Below, piece after piece: positions 61,228 through 64,000 of a stretch of DNA of 64,000 bases; the first letter of the stretch is position 1; each line of letters begins with the position of its first letter. The stretch covers positions 87,704 to 151,703 of the forward strand of contig JAUMYW010000002.1 of assembly GCA_030528455.1 (NCBI GenBank), written 5' to 3'. Position numbers and translations under genes: made by a program. Source of the stretch: Neisseria sp. Its GTDB lineage: Bacteria > Pseudomonadota > Gammaproteobacteria > Burkholderiales > Neisseriaceae. A model generated the notes under the pieces. The model was not told the DNA's origin, ran no database searches, and saw nothing but the letters and a program-made list of their open reading frames with translations.

Positions 61228-63876
61228 ATGGAATTGAAATTTGAAACGCTGAATTACCAGCTTGATGCGGTCAATGCGGTTTTGCGCCTGTTTGAAGGGC
61301 AACCGAACCGCAAACGGGATTTTGAATTGCAAAGCGGTCCGAGCGGCCGCTTTGTGGCAAATGAGTTGGTTGTGGATTGGGAAACCATAGGCCGCAACCT
61401 GAATACGGTACAGACCGAAAAGGGGCTGCCTGAAACCGACATCGGCGAACACGGCTTGAATTTTTCGGTAGAAATGGAAACGGGTACGGGCAAAACATAT
61501 GTTTATCTGCGCACGATTTTCGAGCTGAACCGGCAATACGGCTGGACAAAATTCGTGATCGTCGTGCCGAGCGTGGCCATCCGCGAGGGGGTGTTGCAGA
61601 CTTTGCGCAGCACGCGCACGCACTTTGCCGAAATGTTTGATAAACCGGTGATGAATTACGCAGAGTACAGCAGCAGCCGTTTGTCGGCTTTGCGCTCCTT
61701 TGCCGTTAACGACAATATTGAAATTTTGGTGATCAATATCCAGTCGTTTGAAAAAGATTTGAATGTGATTAACAAAGAAAACGAAAGCGGCGAAGCGCCG
61801 ATCACACAAATCAGCCAAACCTGCCCCGTAGTTATTATCGACGAACCGCAGAATATGGAAACGGAAGGCCGTCTGAAAGCTTTGGAATCACTCAATCCGC
61901 TGTTTACATTGCGTTATTCGGCCACCCACAAAGAAGGCCGCCACAAAATATACAGCTTAAACCCCGTGCAGGCTTATAACTTGAAGCTGGTGAAGCAGAT
62001 TGAAGTGTTGTCGGTGCTGGCTGAAAACGATGTCAACGGTGCGTTTGTGGAATTGCTGGAAGTGTTGCAGCAAAGAGGCCGTCTGAAAGCGAAGTTAAGC
62101 ATTCATTATCAAGATAAGAAAGAAACCAAGAAAAAAACCGTTACCGTGCAATCGGGTGATGATTTGTTTGAAATATCGGGCGGCAACGAAGCATACCGCC
62201 ACGGTTATATGGTTGACGGTTTGAATATGGATACTCAGGAAATCGCCCTTTCAAACGGCCGCATCATCAGCCGCGACAATAACGGCGATGCCGTGCGCGA
62301 CGAAGTAATGAAAATGCAGATACGCCGCACCATAGAAGAGCATTTGCATAAAGAAAAACGCCTGAACCCGCAAGGCATTAAAGTGCTGTCGCTGTTTTTT
62401 ATCGACAAAGTGGAAAACTACCGCACGGCGGCGGGCGAAGCAGGCAAGTTTGCTTTGTGGTTTGAAGAGATTTACACCGAACTTTCGGGCGGAGAAAGCC
62501 CGGAAGGCGTACACAACGGCTATTTTTCGCAAGACAAACAAGGCCGTCTGAAAAACACCAACGGCACAACGCAGGCCGACAACGACACTTACCATCTGAT
62601 TATGCGTGACAAAGAAACGCTGCTCTCGTTCGACAGCCCTTTGCGCTTTATCTTTTCGCATTCCGCCCTGAAAGAAGGCTGGGACAACCCGAACGTGTTT
62701 CAAATCTGCACGCTTAACGAAAGCAACTCTCCGATTAAAAAACGGCAGGAAATCGGGCGCGGCCTGCGTTTGGCGGTCAACCAAAACGGCGTGCGGGTGC
62801 GCGATGAAAAAGTGAATATCCTCACCGTGATTCCCAACGAAAGCTACGAATTATTCGCCGCCACGCTGCAAAAAGAATATGAAGACGAATGCGGCATCAC
62901 ATTTTCCTGCGACAACATCAAATCCGCCGACAAACGCACAAAGCTTACCTACCGCAAAAATTTCAGCTTAGACCCGAAATTCCTCGAAATCTGGAACAAA
63001 CTGCAACACAAAACCCGCTACCGCGTGCAATACGACACGGCCTGCCTGATTCAGACGGCCTCCGAAGCCGTAAAAAAGCTGCCTGTAATCCAAAAGCCGA
63101 AAATCCGCTGGCAGAAAGCCGATATACACCAATCTGCGACCTACGGTATTGAAACCACGGAAACCGCCAGCAAAAGCCATGATATAGATGTGCAGTGGGC
63201 GATACCCGACATACTCGGCGAAATTCAAAAGAAAACCGGTTTAACGCGGCGCACAGTATTTGAAATCATCAAACAATCAAGCCGTCTGAATGATGCCGCC
63301 AACAACCCGCAGCGTTTTATCGACCTTACCGCCGAAAAAATCAACCAAGCATTGCAAAGCGTGATGGTGGAAGGAATCCGCTATCAAATTGTTGAAGACA
63401 GCCGTTATAGCCAAAGTCTGATCAGAAAACTGCAAGAAATGGAAAAAAGCGGCATGGAATTCTATGCCAATTCCTTCACATTCAAAGTGGGCAATCCTGA
63501 AAAAACCATCTATGCCGACTTTATCCCGCTGGATTCCGATACGGAAAACCGCTTCGCCCGCGATTGCGAAAACTACAACGACGAAGCCGCCGGCAAAATC
63601 GCTTTTTATTTCAAACTGCCTTCTTGGTTCAAAGTGCCGACACCGATTGGAAACTACAATCCCGATTGGGCGGTGGTTATGGAGCAGGCCGAGAAAGTCT
63701 ATTTTGTGGCGGAAACCAAAAATACCGGCAAAGGCATACAGAGCGGTGTGGACGAAAGCAAACTGCACCTTGAGGAAGCACTGAAAATCGGTTTTGCCAA
63801 AAAATATTTTGCAGAATGTACCGGTTTGAAATATCGGGTTGTTCAGAAAGTTAGCGAATTGAAAGCCGATGAATAA
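61228..63876 (+). CDS. res: Type III restriction enzyme, Res subunit
   Basis: An 882-residue helicase-nuclease. It has Walker A METGTGKTYVYL near residue 83, the DEAD-like DEPQNME near 205, a later helicase motif QEIGRGLRL near 505 and a PD-(D/E)xK nuclease site in NPDWAVV...VAETKNTGKG near 810-835. It needs Mod for DNA recognition, so it is silent in cutting while mod is OFF. The stop of mod is 121 bases upstream with a DUS between. Several canonical-dialect DUSs occur within it. It is slightly shorter than EcoP15I Res but looks intact. Confidence 0.95.
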   Translation: MELKFETLNYQLDAVNAVLRLFEGQPNRKRDFELQSGPSGRFVANELVVDWETIGRNLNTVQTEKGLPETDIGEHGLNFSVEMETGTGKTYVYLRTIFELNRQYGWTKFVIVVPSVAIREGVLQTLRSTRTHFAEMFDKPVMNYAEYSSSRLSALRSFAVNDNIEILVINIQSFEKDLNVINKENESGEAPITQISQTCPVVIIDEPQNMETEGRLKALESLNPLFTLRYSATHKEGRHKIYSLNPVQAYNLKLVKQIEVLSVLAENDVNGAFVELLEVLQQRGRLKAKLSIHYQDKKETKKKTVTVQSGDDLFEISGGNEAYRHGYMVDGLNMDTQEIALSNGRIISRDNNGDAVRDEVMKMQIRRTIEEHLHKEKRLNPQGIKVLSLFFIDKVENYRTAAGEAGKFALWFEEIYTELSGGESPEGVHNGYFSQDKQGRLKNTNGTTQADNDTYHLIMRDKETLLSFDSPLRFIFSHSALKEGWDNPNVFQICTLNESNSPIKKRQEIGRGLRLAVNQNGVRVRDEKVNILTVIPNESYELFAATLQKEYEDECGITFSCDNIKSADKRTKLTYRKNFSLDPKFLEIWNKLQHKTRYRVQYDTACLIQTASEAVKKLPVIQKPKIRWQKADIHQSATYGIETTETASKSHDIDVQWAIPDILGEIQKKTGLTRRTVFEIIKQSSRLNDAANNPQRFIDLTAEKINQALQSVMVEGIRYQIVEDSRYSQSLIRKLQEMEKSGMEFYANSFTFKVGNPEKTIYADFIPLDSDTENRFARDCENYNDEAAGKIAFYFKLPSWFKVPTPIGNYNPDWAVVMEQAEKVYFVAETKNTGKGIQSGVDESKLHLEEALKIGFAKKYFAECTGLKYRVVQKVSELKADE

Positions 63877-63910
63877 GAAATAACCGTTCCGCTGTTCGAG
63901 TAATCATAGA

Positions 63911-63972
63911 GGCCGTCTGAAAAAAATGAACTGTCCCCCAAATCTTAAACATAAAAGCCTTTTCAGACGGCC
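63911..63972 (+). terminator. Inverted canonical DUS pair behind res
   Basis: GGCCGTCTGAAAA and TTTTCAGACGGCC flank a loop of about 37 bases. The loop contains TGAACTGTCCCCCAAATC, which resembles an IS3-type terminus. TTATATATTACA follows twice at the window edge. Confidence 0.5.
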
Positions 63973-64000
63973 TTATATATTACAAGCTTATATATTACAG

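Overview
The window reads as chromosome of a Neisseria-like member of the Neisseriaceae. Gene content is typical of that family: rlmE-ftsH-folP-glmM with divergent yhbY, hisZ-purA, ccoG-fixH, fbp iron transport, and tadA with a TfoX_C-type N-terminal extension. DNA uptake sequences (DUS) are dense. Most copies carry the core GCCGTCTGCA, which differs from the canonical neisserial GCCGTCTGAA at one base. Many sit as inverted pairs behind genes, where they probably act as terminators. The species cannot be fixed from this alone.

Layout. 1-9.8 kb: end of a sodium/solute symporter with its small DUF4212 subunit, hemE, lgt, pyrC, tusA, a CNP1-like secreted protein, ansA, a RluA-type pseudouridine synthase, a broken Imm26-type immunity gene and a DedA protein. 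9.9-15.4 kb: glmM, folP, ftsH, rlmE and divergent yhbY. 15.5-20.2 kb: two unrecognised proteins, an amino-acid-type binding lipoprotein, purA and hisZ. 20.4-26.7 kb: a galactose module with mglBAC uptake facing galT-galK. 27-34.8 kb: a small secreted protein, trpB, tRNA-Ser(GCU), tadA, an RluE-type pseudouridine synthase, icd and glnD. 34.9-38.3 kb: a metal-handling cluster (HMA chaperone, YheT-like hydrolase, copper-type P-ATPase). 38.4-42.3 kb: fbpA divergent from fbpBC. 42.3-50.4 kb: ppk2, a pabB/pabC fusion, a CitE-like lyase, a three-gene phospholipid-type cluster and a GlcD-type FAD oxidase. 50.5-54.4 kb: a three-gene chaperone-usher fimbrial operon. 54.8-59 kb: tkt, fixH and ccoG. 59.2-63.9 kb: a type III restriction-modification system.

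The most interesting locus is the type III system. Its mod gene opens with three copies of the heptamer GCAACCA directly after the start codon. With three copies the ATG frame ends at a stop ten codons later, while the rest of mod is open in another frame. One extra copy would join them exactly, so this is a phase-variable methyltransferase captured in an OFF state. The target-recognition region is visibly AT-richer than its flanks. The R-M genes carry the canonical GCCGTCTGAA dialect, pointing to import from a related species.

Other points worth a second look are the chaperone-usher operon in a lineage known for type IV pili, with a terminator-like hairpin between subunit and chaperone and a T12 tract upstream; an Imm26-type gene inactivated by two frameshifts and a stop; a phospholipid gene triad resembling E. 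coli ynbABC; and the split, divergent fbp locus with a Fur-like box. All functional calls come from reading the translations and motifs; no database search was run.
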